A DNA stretch of 40,327 nt, taken from the NCBI GenBank assembly GCA_017938645.1, contig JAGBBE010000069.1, forward strand, positions 1 to 40,327. Reading direction: 5' to 3'. Source of the DNA: Clostridia bacterium (GTDB lineage Bacteria; Bacillota_A; Clostridia; Christensenellales; Aristaeellaceae). Position numbers and translations under genes: made by a program. Shown here piece after piece: positions 40,297 through 40,327 of this stretch; positions within the stretch are counted from its first letter, which is position 1, and every line of letters starts with the position of its first letter. The notes below the pieces were generated by a model that was given only the letters and a program-made list of their open reading frames with translations, was not told where the DNA came from and did no database searches.

Positions 40297-40327
40297 ATGA
40301 AGAATTTTGAACTGAAGTACGGCTGCA
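40297..40327 (+). CDS. AICAR formyltransferase, 5' end only
   Basis: Only the first ten residues, MKNFELKYGC, are in the window. They match the start I recall for the monofunctional phosphoribosylaminoimidazolecarboxamide formyltransferase of Clostridia, which normally pairs with a separate PurO-type cyclohydrolase. GGAGG lies 8 nt before the ATG, and position after purO supports the call. Confidence 0.7.
   Translation, partial: MKNFELKYGC

Noticed and set aside
1..40327. tRNA, rRNA, CRISPR arrays, transposases or phage genes
   Set aside because: No cloverleaf or rRNA-like segments, regular spaced repeats, or transposase/integrase motifs were recognised.

Overview
The window is about 40 kb of GC-rich, gene-dense chromosome from a spore-forming bacterium of the class Clostridia, probably a gut Christensenellales/Oscillospirales-type lineage. 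Evidence for sporulation is a spoVAC-spoVAD-spoVAE operon and a 27-codon spoVM. Evidence for a Firmicute is a perfect Bacillus/Clostridium-type LexA box, strong AGGAGG ribosome sites, PurBox-like sites and many rho-independent terminators. Nothing in the sequence names the species. No rRNA, tRNA, CRISPR array, phage module or transposase gene was seen.

Layout. 1-1411: the 3' part of a eukaryote/Bacteroidetes-like glycogen branching enzyme. 1463-4579 (-): a GH38 alpha-mannosidase. 4728-6697 (+): an SOS unit, in which a LexA box controls a Y-family polymerase coupled to a YolD-like protein. 6731-21324 (-): a carbohydrate-utilisation locus. In transcription order it encodes a family-5 solute-binding protein, OppB/C/D/F-type transporter subunits, a HAD hydrolase, a GH105 unsaturated uronyl hydrolase, a second GH38, an alpha/alpha-toroid lyase-like protein and a GH120 beta-xylosidase-like enzyme. 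A divergent AraC regulator (21635-22537) probably controls it. 22648-24072 (+): a membrane-anchored tyrosine-phosphatase-like protein. 24121-27122 (-): a response regulator, histidine kinase and two membrane proteins in one coupled operon. 27237-27924 (-): two small proteins, one made of 11-residue repeats. 28128-29873 (+): glutamine synthetase and a Cys-rich small protein.

29884-32284 holds sporulation genes on both strands: a sigma-E-like promoter, a 60-aa membrane protein and spoVM on +, facing spoVAC-AD-AE on -. 32286-36876 (+) is a housekeeping operon with two gene fusions: QueH joined to BirA, and NAD(P)HX epimerase/dehydratase joined to an inorganic-pyrophosphatase-like domain. A P1-family peptidase and AcpS lie between them. 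36934-40327 (+) is a purine operon (purE, purM, purN, purO, start of an AICAR transformylase). It has PurBox-like sites around its promoter, a leader ORF spanning a terminator, and a palindromic MITE-like repeat between purN and purO.

How the genes work together. The enzymes of the carbohydrate locus lack signal peptides, so oligosaccharides are probably imported whole and cut inside the cell. The mix of alpha-mannosidase, beta-xylosidase and unsaturated-uronide hydrolase suggests a substrate with mannose, xylose and uronic acid, such as a glucuronoxylomannan; this is inference. The most unusual items are the purE leader, the two fusions, the unannotated small sporulation ORFs and the glycan locus.
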